Part shown: in pieces, positions 9,418 to 18,754 of the stretch
Layout: every line of letters starts with the position of its first letter
Position numbering within the stretch: the first letter of the stretch is position 1
Assembly (NCBI GenBank): GCA_038527485.1
Contig: JBCBFT010000018.1
Span: forward strand, 21,329 to 85,328
Direction: 5' to 3'
Length of the DNA: 64,000 bases
Source: JALEFZ01 sp038527485
GTDB taxonomy: Bacteria; Bacteroidota; Bacteroidia; J057
The notes under the pieces: model-generated
What the model was told of the DNA's origin: nothing
Database searches by the model: none
Seen by the model: only the letters and a program-made list of their open reading frames with translations
Translations under genes and position numbers: made by a program

Positions 9418-10485
9418 ATGACAACGATAGATAAAAGTAAACCCGTACTCGTGACAGGTGCCAATGGATATGTAGCCAGTTGGCTAGTGAAGCGCCTGCT
9501 AGACGAAGGAATCACCGTACACGCCGCTGTACGCAGTCCTGAAAATGATCAGAAAGTAGGGCACCTCAAAGAGGCAGCGGCAAATGCCAAGGGAACGATT
9601 AAGTTCTTCAAGGCAGACCTACTGACACCAGGTGCCTACAAAGAAGCCATGGAAGGCTGCGAACTCGTCTACCACACAGCTTCTCCTTTTACCATCAATG
9701 TAAAAGATCCACAGAAAGAGCTCATCGAACCTGCGGAGCAAGGCACAGCGAATGTCCTCGAATCTGCCAATGAGGTCGATTCTGTCAAACGCGTAGTGGT
9801 CACAAGTAGTTGTGCCGCTTTGTATACAGATGCTATTGATACGGTCAATGCACCAGGAGGCCAGTTGACAGAGGATGTTTGGAATACAACGGCTTCTTTG
9901 GACTACCAGCCTTACTCCTACTCCAAAACTTTGGCAGAGAAAAAGGCTTGGGAAATGTCTAAAGCGCAGGATCGTTGGGACCTAGTCACCATCAATCCTC
10001 CGATGGTACTCGGACCTGCCTTGAACCCACACAATACGACTTCTGAGAGTATGAACATACTCAAGATGATAGGTAGTGGACAAATGGCGATGGGCGCACC
10101 TAAAATGGGGATAGGGCTTGTCGATGTACGCGATGTAGCGGAAGCGCATTTTCAGGCTGGATTTACCCCTGAGGCAAAGGGCCGCTATATCACATCTGCT
10201 CACAATACAGATTTCTTAGAATTGGGGACAACCTTGCTACCCAAATATGGCAAGCAATTTCCCCTGCCCAAGCGTGCCATCCCTAAGTGGCTCATCGTGC
10301 TAGTAGGCCCTTTGACCAATCCTTTGTTCACGCGTGACCTACTCCGCAAAAATGTTGATGTACCTTGGAAGGCCGACAACTCCAAGATCAAACATGAGCT
10401 GGGCATAAACTTCCGCCCGATGAAAGAGACATTAGAGGATTCCTTCCAAGTATTGATCGATGAGAAGATATTGGTCGCCTCGTAG
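9418..10485 (+). CDS. NAD(P)-dependent extended SDR, dihydroflavonol-4-reductase/aldehyde-reductase type
   Basis: 355 aa. The Rossmann motif TGANGYVA is at residues 13-20 (GxxGxxA of extended short-chain dehydrogenases). The catalytic Tyr166 and Lys170 lie in YSYSK, and an upstream VVTSSCAAL supplies the serine. The sequence resembles dihydroflavonol-4-reductase-like enzymes that reduce aldehydes or ketones with NADPH; the substrate here is unknown. Preceded by two putative AraC operators and the AraC gene, it is likely induced by a carbonyl compound or stress (inference). The stop codon lies inside the left arm of a 13-bp inverted repeat. Confidence 0.88.
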   Translation: MTTIDKSKPVLVTGANGYVASWLVKRLLDEGITVHAAVRSPENDQKVGHLKEAAANAKGTIKFFKADLLTPGAYKEAMEGCELVYHTASPFTINVKDPQKELIEPAEQGTANVLESANEVDSVKRVVVTSSCAALYTDAIDTVNAPGGQLTEDVWNTTASLDYQPYSYSKTLAEKKAWEMSKAQDRWDLVTINPPMVLGPALNPHNTTSESMNILKMIGSGQMAMGAPKMGIGLVDVRDVAEAHFQAGFTPEAKGRYITSAHNTDFLELGTTLLPKYGKQFPLPKRAIPKWLIVLVGPLTNPLFTRDLLRKNVDVPWKADNSKIKHELGINFRPMKETLEDSFQVLIDEKILVAS

Positions 10486-10525
10486 GATCTTGCATAATGC
10501 GATCTTGCTACGGCAAGATCCTACG
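10481..10525. repeat. Inverted repeat overlapping the SDR stop codon
   Basis: CGTAGGATCTTGC (10481-10493) and GCAAGATCCTACG (10513-10525) are perfect 13-bp arms. A second, mutually exclusive hairpin, GATCTTGC-TACG-GCAAGATC, lies at 10501-10520, and a further GCAAGATC follows at 10527-10534. The stop codon TAG (10483-10485) is within the first arm. Confidence 0.75.
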
Positions 10526-10550
10526 GGCAAGATCACCTCAAAATAAATCC

Positions 10551-10580
10551 AGCCCTGCATCCGCATGTAGGGCTTTTTCT
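10551..10580. terminator. Terminator between SDR gene and convergent lipoprotein gene
   Basis: AGCCCTGCAT and ATGTAGGGCT form a near-perfect stem followed by TTTTTCT on the plus strand. On the minus strand it is followed by ATTTATTTTG, so it may act in both directions. Confidence 0.7.
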
Positions 10581-10581
10581 A

Positions 10582-11241
10582 TTAGTTGCCTTCCACAGGG
10601 TTTCCCCCGCACCTTTTCCAGTAAAAATCTTGCCTTTCCTTCAGTCCAACCTCCATCAAATGTTTCCTTATCCTCCTAAGGAGTCGGGTATTCCCACAAT
10701 CACCAATCAGGATGAAGAGAAGAAAATCTTCGCATTTGAGCGTCATAAATCCCATCTTGAAGAATGTCTCCTCTTCCAACGTCAATCCGTCTCGTGATTT
10801 AAAAATCATATCAACCGAATAGCTAGTTCCATCTTGTAAGGGAATCTTCATTAATTTGGGAAGGACCTCGATATAAGTATCATCAGACTTTAGCATCCAC
10901 TGCACCCCTGATTTTTCCTTCCATATATCCTCAAGAACATAGGGGAGCATATAGCCCATCGTAGAATCGGGAATCTTACTTTTTTCAAATACCTGACGAT
11001 AATCCTCTTCTGCCAAAGCGAGAATCTGTGCTATCCACAAGTCGCAGTCCCCTCTATAAAGCGAATCTACTTTTTCAGCTTCAGTCACATCTACTGATGA
11101 CGTATCTAGCATCACCTTGCTCCTGGTAGAGTCGAGACCTACAGCATTTTCCTTTACTGAAGACACATCCTGCCTACAGGAGCAAAGGCTCCACACCATC
11201 AACAACCCTAATGTCCAGATATTCAGTGCCCACTTACTCAT
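10582..11241 (-). CDS. Hypothetical lipoprotein
   Basis: 219 aa. The N-terminus has a hydrophobic segment ending in WSLCSC, a plausible lipobox with Cys at about residue 22, so it is probably an outer-membrane or periplasmic lipoprotein. The rest is charged and soluble, with Trp-containing segments such as LWIAQILALAEEDYRQVF, and no motif I recognise. It is a single gene, convergent with the SDR gene and divergent from the xylose operon. Not assigned. Confidence 0.75.
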   Translation of the reverse strand: MSKWALNIWTLGLLMVWSLCSCRQDVSSVKENAVGLDSTRSKVMLDTSSVDVTEAEKVDSLYRGDCDLWIAQILALAEEDYRQVFEKSKIPDSTMGYMLPYVLEDIWKEKSGVQWMLKSDDTYIEVLPKLMKIPLQDGTSYSVDMIFKSRDGLTLEEETFFKMGFMTLKCEDFLLFILIGDCGNTRLLRRIRKHLMEVGLKERQDFYWKRCGGNPVEGN

Positions 11242-11390
11242 ACGATTTAAGATTTGTATATGTAAGTCGAAGTAACCTAGATGTTACAGCCCATCCTGCT
11301 CCGATATTTTCTCTAGAGATAAACGACGGATACCGTTGCTTCCTACAAGCAATATGCACAAATTAAAGCAGTACTTCTACTACCACACAC

Positions 11391-12911
11391 ATGTATCTAC
11401 TGGGCTACGACATCGGCTCCTCCTCTATCAAAGCGGCTTTGGTAGACATCTCTACAGGCGACACCCTTGCCTCCACCCTATCTCCCCAAAAGGAAATGGA
11501 GATTCTGGCCATGCAGGAAGGCTGGGCAGCACAAGATCCAGAGGTTTGGTGGCAACATGTCTGCATCGCAACGCGAGAGCTCCTTCAAACACAGACTATA
11601 GATCCTTCCCAGATCCAAGGCATTGGTATCGCCTATCAGATGCACGGACTCGTCGTCCTAGACAAAAACGGAAAGGTCCTACGCCCCGCCATCATATGGT
11701 GCGACAGTCGGGCTGTACATATTGGAAATCGTGCGCTCAAAGCCTTAGGGAAAGAAAAAGCATATCAACACTTACTCAATTCTCCTGGAAATTTCACTGC
11801 TTCTAAACTCAGATGGATTCAGGAAAATGAGCCAGACATATACCAGCAGATCGACCAGATCATGCTCCCAGGAGACTACATCGCATATAGACTGACAGGC
11901 AAAATCAGTACTACAATCAGCGGGTTGTCCGAAGGTATCTTCTGGGATTTTCACTCCCATTCTATCGCCAACTGGTTACTCGATCATTTTCAATTCTCCC
12001 CTCGTCTCATTCCCCCCATTCTCCCTACTTTTTCTATCCAAGGAAAGACGACTGCCACCGCCGCCCAGCAAACAGGCTTAACTTCGGGAATCCCCGTCAC
12101 CTACCGTGCAGGCGACCAACCCAATAACGCCTTATCTCTCAATGTACTGGAACCAGGAGAAATAGCAGCTACAGGAGGCACCTCAGGTGTCGTATACGGT
12201 GTAGTCGATCGACCAATCCATGATCCACAGTCTCGTGTCAATGGCTTTGCCCATGTGAATCATACGCCAATACATGAGCGTATCGGTATCCTGCTCTGTA
12301 TCAATGGCGCAGGTATCCAGTACAGCTGGCTCAAGCACCAGATGGGCGATTTTTCGTATCCAGAAATGGAACATATGGCCCAAAGGATCCCCGTAGGTTC
12401 TGAAGGCTTGCGCATCCTTCCCTTTGGCAATGGAGCCGAACGCATGCTGGGTAATCGGATGAGTGGAGCCCAAGTCAATAATCTTCAATTCAACCGCCAT
12501 ACACAAGCACACTTCTTTCGTGCAGGATTAGAGGGGATCGCCTTTTCCTTTGTCTATGGAATGAAAGTCTTCCAGGAAATGGAGGTTCCGATTCACATCC
12601 TTAGAGTAGGAAACGACAACCTTTTCCAGTCAGCCATTTTCTCCCAAACCATCGCCAATCTGATTGGATGTCCGATACAAGTCATCGCTACAAATGGTGC
12701 CATGGGTGCTGCCAAAGCAGCAGGAGTAGCCCCAGGGATCTATGCCTCTCCAAGGGAAGCTATACAAAAGCAGACCATCGTGCAGGTATTTGATCCAGAG
12801 CATCATCCCAAAGCCTATCTACATGCCTATCAGTCTTGGGAATCAGATCTGAAAAGGCTTATCCGTCATTTAGATCCCCCTGAATCATCAACCACCCTCT
12901 CTCAACCATAA
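11391..12911 (+). CDS. xylB: Xylulokinase (FGGY family)
   Basis: 506 aa, the usual length. The enzyme phosphorylates D-xylulose to D-xylulose 5-phosphate with ATP in the cytoplasm. The N-terminal phosphate-1 motif GYDIGSSSIKAALVD and the substrate loop with the xylulokinase-type GIAYQMHGLVVLD are present, as are the VIWCDSRA-like IIWCDSRA and the C-terminal ATP-binding segment (LRVGNDNLFQSAIFSQ, followed by NGAMGAAKAAG). It is the first gene of an operon with xylA (51 bp downstream) and a GH3 xylosidase. The promoter should lie in the 149 bp upstream; I see no adjacent regulator gene. Confidence 0.93.
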   Translation: MYLLGYDIGSSSIKAALVDISTGDTLASTLSPQKEMEILAMQEGWAAQDPEVWWQHVCIATRELLQTQTIDPSQIQGIGIAYQMHGLVVLDKNGKVLRPAIIWCDSRAVHIGNRALKALGKEKAYQHLLNSPGNFTASKLRWIQENEPDIYQQIDQIMLPGDYIAYRLTGKISTTISGLSEGIFWDFHSHSIANWLLDHFQFSPRLIPPILPTFSIQGKTTATAAQQTGLTSGIPVTYRAGDQPNNALSLNVLEPGEIAATGGTSGVVYGVVDRPIHDPQSRVNGFAHVNHTPIHERIGILLCINGAGIQYSWLKHQMGDFSYPEMEHMAQRIPVGSEGLRILPFGNGAERMLGNRMSGAQVNNLQFNRHTQAHFFRAGLEGIAFSFVYGMKVFQEMEVPIHILRVGNDNLFQSAIFSQTIANLIGCPIQVIATNGAMGAAKAAGVAPGIYASPREAIQKQTIVQVFDPEHHPKAYLHAYQSWESDLKRLIRHLDPPESSTTLSQP

Positions 12912-12962
12912 GCAGAAAGGTGATATGACCTTCTAGAGACAACCTTTTTACAGAAATCTACA

Positions 12963-14303
12963 ATGCATACAAAACTACAACTCACTACAGGAAGCAAAGC
13001 ATACTTTCCTGGCATTGGCCAAATCCCTTTCGAGGGGAAGGAATCAGACAATCCATTGGCATTCAGATGGTATGAAGCCGATCGCGTTGTCGCAGGAAAA
13101 AGTATGAAGGAACACTTCCGCTTCGCTGTGGCATGGTGGCATACCTTCTGTGGGACAGGAGGAGATCCGTTTGGGGTAGGGACCAAAAACTTCCCATGGC
13201 TTCAGTCCAGCGATCCTATACAGCGTGCCAAAGACAAAGTAGATGCAGGTTTTGAGTTTATCACCAAGCTAGGCATCCCCTTTTACTGCTTTCATGACTA
13301 TGATCTTGTGGATGAAGGGAAAGATTTGACTGAAAGTAAAAAGCGTCTGGACCTTATCACCGACTACGCAGCAGAAAAACAGGCAGCCTCTGGTGTACAG
13401 CTCCTGTGGGGCACCGCCAACCTCTTCTCGCATCCCCGCTATATGAATGGGGCGATGACCAATCCTGACTTTCAGGTTGTAGCCTATGCAGGTGCTCAAG
13501 TCAAACATGCACTGGATGCTACGATCAAACTCGGCGGGGCAAACTATGTCTTTTGGGGCGGGCGCGAAGGCTACATGTCCCTACTCAATACCGATATGCA
13601 ACGTGAACTCGACCATATGGCACGCTTCCTCCACATGGCCAGGGACTACGCTCGCCAAAATGGGTTTACAGGCACCTTCTTCATCGAGCCCAAACCGATG
13701 GAACCCAGCAAGCATCAATATGACTTCGACGCTGCTACCTGCCTGAATTTTCTTCGTGCGTACGACCTCATGGACGACTTCAAGTTAAACATCGAAGTCA
13801 ATCACGCGACGCTGGCACAGCATACCTTCCAGCACGAGTTGCAGGTAGCTTCAGACGCAGGCATGCTCGGTAGCATGGACGCCAACCGTGGCGATTACCA
13901 AAATGGCTGGGACACCGATCAGTTTCCCAACAATGTCTATGAATTGACTGAAGCAATGCTGGTCCTACTTCAGGGCAGTGGATTGCAAGGAGGAGGTATA
14001 AATTTCGATGCCAAGACCAGGAGAAACTCCACCGACTTAGAAGATATCTTCCTTGCGCATATTGGAGGTATGGATGTATTTGCTCGAGCCTTGCTGGCAG
14101 CAGATGCCATCCTGACGCATTCGCCTTATACTTCTCTACGGGAGCAACGCTACAGTTCTTTTGACCAAGGGGAAGGCAAAGCATTCGAGGAGGGAAAAAT
14201 GGATCTGCAGGCACTTGCTGGCTTTGCGCAAACAAAAGGCGAGCCTATGCAGCGCAGCGGCAAGCAGGAACTTTTTGAAAATATCCTCAACCAATATGTC
14301 TGA
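12963..14303 (+). CDS. xylA: Xylose isomerase
   Basis: 446 aa, the length of class II xylose isomerases. It converts D-xylose to D-xylulose using two divalent metal ions in the cytoplasm. Visible signatures: HDYD (catalytic His region, residues about 104-107), YVFWGGREGYMSLLNTD, the metal-binding EPKPMEPSKHQYDFD, EVNHATLAQHTFQHEL, and GSMDANRGD with WDTDQFP. All expected ligands appear intact. It sits between xylB and the GH3 gene (51 and 39 bp gaps), so all three are likely one transcript for xylo-oligosaccharide use. Confidence 0.96.
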   Translation: MHTKLQLTTGSKAYFPGIGQIPFEGKESDNPLAFRWYEADRVVAGKSMKEHFRFAVAWWHTFCGTGGDPFGVGTKNFPWLQSSDPIQRAKDKVDAGFEFITKLGIPFYCFHDYDLVDEGKDLTESKKRLDLITDYAAEKQAASGVQLLWGTANLFSHPRYMNGAMTNPDFQVVAYAGAQVKHALDATIKLGGANYVFWGGREGYMSLLNTDMQRELDHMARFLHMARDYARQNGFTGTFFIEPKPMEPSKHQYDFDAATCLNFLRAYDLMDDFKLNIEVNHATLAQHTFQHELQVASDAGMLGSMDANRGDYQNGWDTDQFPNNVYELTEAMLVLLQGSGLQGGGINFDAKTRRNSTDLEDIFLAHIGGMDVFARALLAADAILTHSPYTSLREQRYSSFDQGEGKAFEEGKMDLQALAGFAQTKGEPMQRSGKQELFENILNQYV

Positions 14304-14342
14304 GTAAGCCCCTCCACTCATCTCCCCATTATCCCTACTCCT

Positions 14343-16526
14343 ATGAACATCTATCTATCCACTCTTCTAATTTTATTATGTATGGCACTTCCCAGTACTG
14401 CTCAGCCCGACCTTCTCCCCTTCCAAAATCCTGACCTATCCTTGGAAGAAAGGCTGGAGGATCTGCTCGGTCGTATGACTATCGAAGAAAAGGCCAGCCA
14501 ACTCCGCTTTGATGCACCTGCTATTGAAAGACTGGACATCCCCGCCTACAATTGGTGGAATGAATGCCTACACGGTGTGGCTCGCAATGGCAGGGCCACC
14601 GTCTTCCCACAAGCCATCGGGATGGCCGCGACTTTCGATACGGCATTGATGCACCGCATCGGAGATGTCATCTCGACAGAAGCACGCGCCAAGTACAACT
14701 TATCGATTGCCCGCGACCAACGCGAGATCTACCAGGGTCTCACCTTCTGGTCTCCCAATGTGAATTTGTTTCGCGATCCCCGCTGGGGCAGAGGACAAGA
14801 AACCTACGGAGAAGATCCCTTTCTCACCGCTAGGATGGGCGTCTCCTTCGTCCAAGGATTACAGGGAGATGATCCCCGATATCTCAAGGCGGCGGGCATG
14901 GCCAAGCATTATGCGGTGCACAGTGGACCCGAGGCTTTGCGACATGAGTTTGATGCCAAAGTAGGCATGAAGGACTTGTGGGAAACCTATCTTCCTGCTT
15001 TTGAATCCCTCGTAACGGAGGCAAAAGTAGAAGGCGTCATGGGCGCTTACAACCGTACCAATGGTGAGCCCTGCTGTGCCCACCCTTATCTAATGCAGGA
15101 GATTTTGAGAAAAAAATGGGGTTTTGATGGATATTTTGTTTCTGATTGCTGGGCCATCGTGGATTTTTTTCAGGGACATAAGATCGTCGAGACACCTATC
15201 CAAGCAGCAGCTCTCGCCTTAGAGACTGGCTGTAACTTGAACTGCGGGAGCACCTACCAGACTTTGATAGAGTCATTGGAAGCAGGCCTGATCACGGAGG
15301 AGATGCTGGATGCCAACTTGAGAGAATTGCTCCCCACGCGTTTTCGACTGGGCTTATTCGATCCTGTTGGAAGTGGGCCCTTCGATCAGATCGGCGCAGA
15401 AATGATTGCCACAGATACCCATCTCAACTTGAGCCGAGAAGCTGCCACAAAGTCTATGGTTCTCCTCAAAAATAATGGCGTCTTGCCACTCTCAGAGGAG
15501 ACCAACAGCCTCTTCGTCACAGGTCCTATGGCCACACACACACAAGCCTTGATCGCCAACTACTATGGGATGAGCCCCAATCTCTATACCTTCCTCGAAG
15601 GCGTCGTAGCCAGTGCTAGCCCCCATACCAAGATCCAATACAGCCAAGGTGCCCTACTCGACGAGGCAAACCGCAATCCGATGGACTGGTTTTCGGGTCA
15701 AGCACAAACGGCAGAAGTGACGATCGCTTGTGTGGGAATCTCACAGTTGATCGAAGGAGAGGAAGGGGAATCCATCGCGAGCAAGCACAAGGGAGATCGT
15801 GTAGACATCGGCTTGCCACAAAATCAGATCGACTTCCTCAAGACGATCCGATCAAAAGCTCAAAAACTCGTGGTAGTCATCACCTCTGGTTCAGCCATTG
15901 CCTGTCCTGAAGTCTACGAAATGGCGGACGCCGTGATCTACGCTTGGTATCCTGGGGAGCAGGGAGGACTGGCACTAGGAGACCTTCTATTTGGAAAGCA
16001 GATCCCTTCTGGACGCTTACCTGTTACGGTTCCTTATGCCATAGAAGATCTTCCGCCCTACGAAGACTATGCGATGCGCAATCGCACTTACCGCTACATG
16101 GAAAAGGAGCCACTTTTTCCTTTTGGTTTTGGTCTGAGCTATACCACATTTACCTATACTGATCTTCAATTTTCTGCTCCCAGTACTCAAGCAGGGAAGT
16201 CACTGGAAGTTTCTTTTACCCTTCAAAATACAGGATCATATGAAGGAGAAGAAGTAGTCCAACTCTACCTTCGCGATGAAGAAGCTTCGACTTACACCCC
16301 CATTTACAGCTTGAAGGGCTTCCAAAGGGTTCGTTTAGGGGCAGGACAATCCCAAGACTTGACATTTACCCTTACGCCTCAGATGATGGAGTTGGTCAAT
16401 GAAAAGGGCGAACGGATATTGGAGAAGGGAAAATTCAAGGTATTTGTAGGAGGATCTCAACCCTCAAAGAGAAGTCAAGATCTAGGAAGTAGTGCATGGC
16501 TAGAAGGTGTATTTGATTTAGAATAA
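14343..16526 (+). CDS. Glycoside hydrolase family 3 beta-xylosidase
   Basis: 727 aa with a signal peptide of about 20 residues ending in STAQ. It is predicted to release xylose from xylo-oligosaccharides in the periplasm or at the surface. The GH3 N-terminal TIM-barrel has WWNECLHGVARNG, typical of xylosidases, and the nucleophile Asp268 in GYFVSDCW. The (alpha/beta)6 sandwich domain follows (KSMVLLKNNGVLPL, GEQGGLALGDLLFG, SGRLPVTVP), then a C-terminal fibronectin type III-like domain (about 610-720). Last gene of the xyl operon, it links polymer breakdown to the two cytoplasmic enzymes. An arabinofuranosidase activity is possible in this family. Confidence 0.9.
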   Translation: MNIYLSTLLILLCMALPSTAQPDLLPFQNPDLSLEERLEDLLGRMTIEEKASQLRFDAPAIERLDIPAYNWWNECLHGVARNGRATVFPQAIGMAATFDTALMHRIGDVISTEARAKYNLSIARDQREIYQGLTFWSPNVNLFRDPRWGRGQETYGEDPFLTARMGVSFVQGLQGDDPRYLKAAGMAKHYAVHSGPEALRHEFDAKVGMKDLWETYLPAFESLVTEAKVEGVMGAYNRTNGEPCCAHPYLMQEILRKKWGFDGYFVSDCWAIVDFFQGHKIVETPIQAAALALETGCNLNCGSTYQTLIESLEAGLITEEMLDANLRELLPTRFRLGLFDPVGSGPFDQIGAEMIATDTHLNLSREAATKSMVLLKNNGVLPLSEETNSLFVTGPMATHTQALIANYYGMSPNLYTFLEGVVASASPHTKIQYSQGALLDEANRNPMDWFSGQAQTAEVTIACVGISQLIEGEEGESIASKHKGDRVDIGLPQNQIDFLKTIRSKAQKLVVVITSGSAIACPEVYEMADAVIYAWYPGEQGGLALGDLLFGKQIPSGRLPVTVPYAIEDLPPYEDYAMRNRTYRYMEKEPLFPFGFGLSYTTFTYTDLQFSAPSTQAGKSLEVSFTLQNTGSYEGEEVVQLYLRDEEASTYTPIYSLKGFQRVRLGAGQSQDLTFTLTPQMMELVNEKGERILEKGKFKVFVGGSQPSKRSQDLGSSAWLEGVFDLE

Positions 16527-16533
16527 AGATGGA

Positions 16534-17241
16534 TCAATCTTCCCAATCCTCCGCATCTAACGTGTCGTCCACGTAGGCATCCGCTTTATTCCAGATGGGC
16601 AGGTCAAGGAAATACGCCAACTTATCGGCATCGTCCATGATCTGCTCCGTTTTGCTGTGGTCTACGACATTGATTCTCGTCGCATCCGCTAGCACGAGAT
16701 TGATTTCGTAACTGTGGTAGGAAGATTCATTTCCACTCACATTTTCATCCAGTATCTGAATGGCTACAATCTGATCAAGCGCCACATAGTTTTTGCCTCT
16801 TTGTCCCAAAGAACCTCCTTTAGGCAGAGAACCTTTGTAGTAGTAGCCTGATTCCTTGTCAAATACTTTATTTCTCGAAAAGAAAAACAACATATAAATT
16901 CCTACTCCAAAAAAGAGCAGCCCCATAAGAGAAGCAAAGAGAGCTGAGCCTTCCCAATCGACAAAGGCGGGAATGAAGGCAAAGCCTCCGCCCATGATCG
17001 TAAAAACCAAGCTGAAGGCATACATCCCACTAGAAGTCGCGAAGGCTGCTTTTGAAGTAGATAGTTCCTTAAAACTATGCGTCTTGAAGTTCGATCCTCC
17101 CATGACTTGAGGTGCCCAACTCACCTCCTTTGCGAGGGGATGTCCAAAGACCGTCAGATCCAGATTTCTTTTTACGGAAGCGCGATTGAGCATATGCGTC
17201 AATGCTTCCAATAAGCCAGGTCGCTTAGGTGTCTCTTCCAT
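16534..17241 (-). CDS. Hypothetical two-helix membrane protein (paralogue family member 1)
   Basis: 235 aa from the ATG at 17241 (a TTG three codons upstream is less likely). After a soluble start with LDLTVFGHPLAKEVSWAPQVMGG, two adjacent hydrophobic helices occur at about residues 75-95 and 105-125, then a soluble domain with a tyrosine-rich strand (YYYKGSLP) and YVALDQIVAIQILDENVS. The motif AKEVSW and the order of parts match the gene at 17319-17999, so they are paralogues. The C-terminal domain resembles a PH-like beta fold, but this is a guess. It is first in a row of four similar small membrane proteins; function unknown. Confidence 0.75.
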   Translation of the reverse strand: MEETPKRPGLLEALTHMLNRASVKRNLDLTVFGHPLAKEVSWAPQVMGGSNFKTHSFKELSTSKAAFATSSGMYAFSLVFTIMGGGFAFIPAFVDWEGSALFASLMGLLFFGVGIYMLFFFSRNKVFDKESGYYYKGSLPKGGSLGQRGKNYVALDQIVAIQILDENVSGNESSYHSYEINLVLADATRINVVDHSKTEQIMDDADKLAYFLDLPIWNKADAYVDDTLDAEDWED

Positions 17242-17318
17242 AGGAGTCAAGTGATTGATTTCTCGGTTTGATGATCGTGAATGATGTCAATGGGAGCAAC
17301 ATAGTCTGGATTAAGCTG

Positions 17319-17999
17319 CTATAACTCGTCGGGTAGAGGTAATTCTGCTTCCTGCTGGTCCCAAACAGGTATTCCCAGCGACGCTGCTAGAGCTTGGGCA
17401 TCCGCTCGTATCTGCTCAATGTTTGCATGATCTAAGATATGCAGTCGCTCCTTGTTCTCAAATATGACATTCAACTCATAACTTCGATACGAGCTACTTC
17501 TATCATTTTCTTCGTCATAGGAACTGATGCGCTCAGACAGTAATTGAATGGCATAGAGAGACGTCAGGTCAAACTGCTTCTCCGCATCTTCTCTTTTGAA
17601 TATACTTCTGAGCCACCTCTTTTGAGTGATCTTAAGCGTATCTTGATCGAAGAGGGTATAGATCATGAGCTGATCTGTAAGGAGAATTCCAGCCCCCCAA
17701 AATATAAGAATCCCAATGAATAACATGACATTGATAGAAGCTGGATCGAAGATGGCAAGCCCTATGAGTAAAAGTCCCGCCAGGAAAAATATCACAGGAA
17801 TGAGCTTGGCAAAAAAGACTGGTTGAAAGGCCGAAACTTGATCATTCAGCAACTGTAGCTTGTGTGTCATGAAACTATTTCCTCCCTCGTGCATCTGTTC
17901 CCAGCTGACTTCTTTTGCGACAGGATCTTTGAAAATGGCAAGGTTCAGCCCGACCTTTCCTTCGGGCTCGTTCATCAACTCATCAAAATTATTTTCCAT
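17319..17999 (-). CDS. Hypothetical two-helix membrane protein (paralogue family member 2)
   Basis: 226 aa. The N-terminal segment LNLAIFKDPVAKEVSWEQM matches its neighbour at 16534-17241. Two hydrophobic helices (about residues 65-85 and 90-110) are followed by a soluble domain with FDLTSLYAIQLLSERIS and YRSYELNVIFENKERLHILDHA. The shared block (SYHSYEINLVLADATRINVVDHS in the paralogue) shows a common C-terminal domain. The 68-bp gap suggests co-transcription. Function unknown. Confidence 0.75.
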   Translation of the reverse strand: MENNFDELMNEPEGKVGLNLAIFKDPVAKEVSWEQMHEGGNSFMTHKLQLLNDQVSAFQPVFFAKLIPVIFFLAGLLLIGLAIFDPASINVMLFIGILIFWGAGILLTDQLMIYTLFDQDTLKITQKRWLRSIFKREDAEKQFDLTSLYAIQLLSERISSYDEENDRSSSYRSYELNVIFENKERLHILDHANIEQIRADAQALAASLGIPVWDQQEAELPLPDEL

Positions 18000-18115
18000 C
18001 GTTGACCATTTCCAGAATATGAACAGAATATTCTGTCCTATGCTTCATTTTGTCACTGATGGGAGGTTTTTTGTCCTTTAAATGAAAGAGAGGTGCAGTT
18101 AAGATCATCTAAACG

Positions 18116-18619
18116 CTAAAAACGCTCTTCTAAAAATCGATGGATGACGATCATCTGGTCTCTTCCCTTTCTCTTTCCAACATCTGCAACCATATACAGA
18201 GAGAGAAAAGCGAGGATCAACAGCGGGACCCACCACAAAATATGGGCAGGTTTATCAAGGGAAATATTGGAAAGCCCAATCATGGAAATGACCACAATAC
18301 CAAAACCCAAAATGGCATAACAAAAGACAAACATCGTCCATACTGAACCTCTTGGTCCGTACAGTCCTTTGATGTGTGTACCTCCTTCTTCATTTTCCTC
18401 TAGACTCAAACTCAACTGTGGAGACCAATAATGCTGGACTTCAAGGGGCAAACGCAAGGTCCCATATCCATGGGTAATCTGTCCCAGGCAAGGCGTTTCG
18501 GGATCAGCAAGAGCGGTATTGAGTTTGTCAGTAAAACTATCGATGGATTCTGGTAGATCCACCTGAAAGCGAGGGCGAATCTCCGAAATCGGGATATATC
18601 CTTTCGTGGGGCTAGACAT
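18116..18619 (-). CDS. Hypothetical two-helix membrane protein
   Basis: 167 aa from the ATG at 18619; a TTG eight codons upstream is less likely. A soluble N-terminal half (about 1-95) has LPLEVQHYWSPQLSLSL and is followed by two hydrophobic helices (about 97-122 and 132-152) and a short basic tail. The topology is the reverse of the two preceding genes, with the soluble part first. Same strand and cluster as the other small membrane proteins. Function unknown. Confidence 0.7.
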   Translation of the reverse strand: MSSPTKGYIPISEIRPRFQVDLPESIDSFTDKLNTALADPETPCLGQITHGYGTLRLPLEVQHYWSPQLSLSLEENEEGGTHIKGLYGPRGSVWTMFVFCYAILGFGIVVISMIGLSNISLDKPAHILWWVPLLILAFLSLYMVADVGKRKGRDQMIVIHRFLEERF

Positions 18620-18717
18620 AAGCGCGCATTTGAGTCCTAGCAAAAGTTAGGATCTGACAAGAGGGAAAGGAATGATAAAAATCAGTCGTCCCTTGATTAT
18701 AGTTGGATCAACACGAA

Positions 18718-18746
18718 GACAGAGGAATGGCGCACCATTCCCCTGT
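18718..18746. terminator. Hairpin just downstream of the 187-aa membrane protein gene
   Basis: GGAATGG (18724-18730) and CCATTCC (18735-18741) with loop CGCA, extended by ACAG/CTGT after one mismatch. A T-rich stretch follows on the plus strand, although the upstream gene is on the minus strand, so the polarity is uncertain. Confidence 0.5.
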
Positions 18747-18754
18747 TCTTTTTC

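Noticed and set aside
12183..12512. 109-codon open frame on the minus strand inside xylB, and similar antisense frames over other genes
   Set aside because: It lies fully opposite a conserved gene and has no family resemblance; such frames arise from codon bias.
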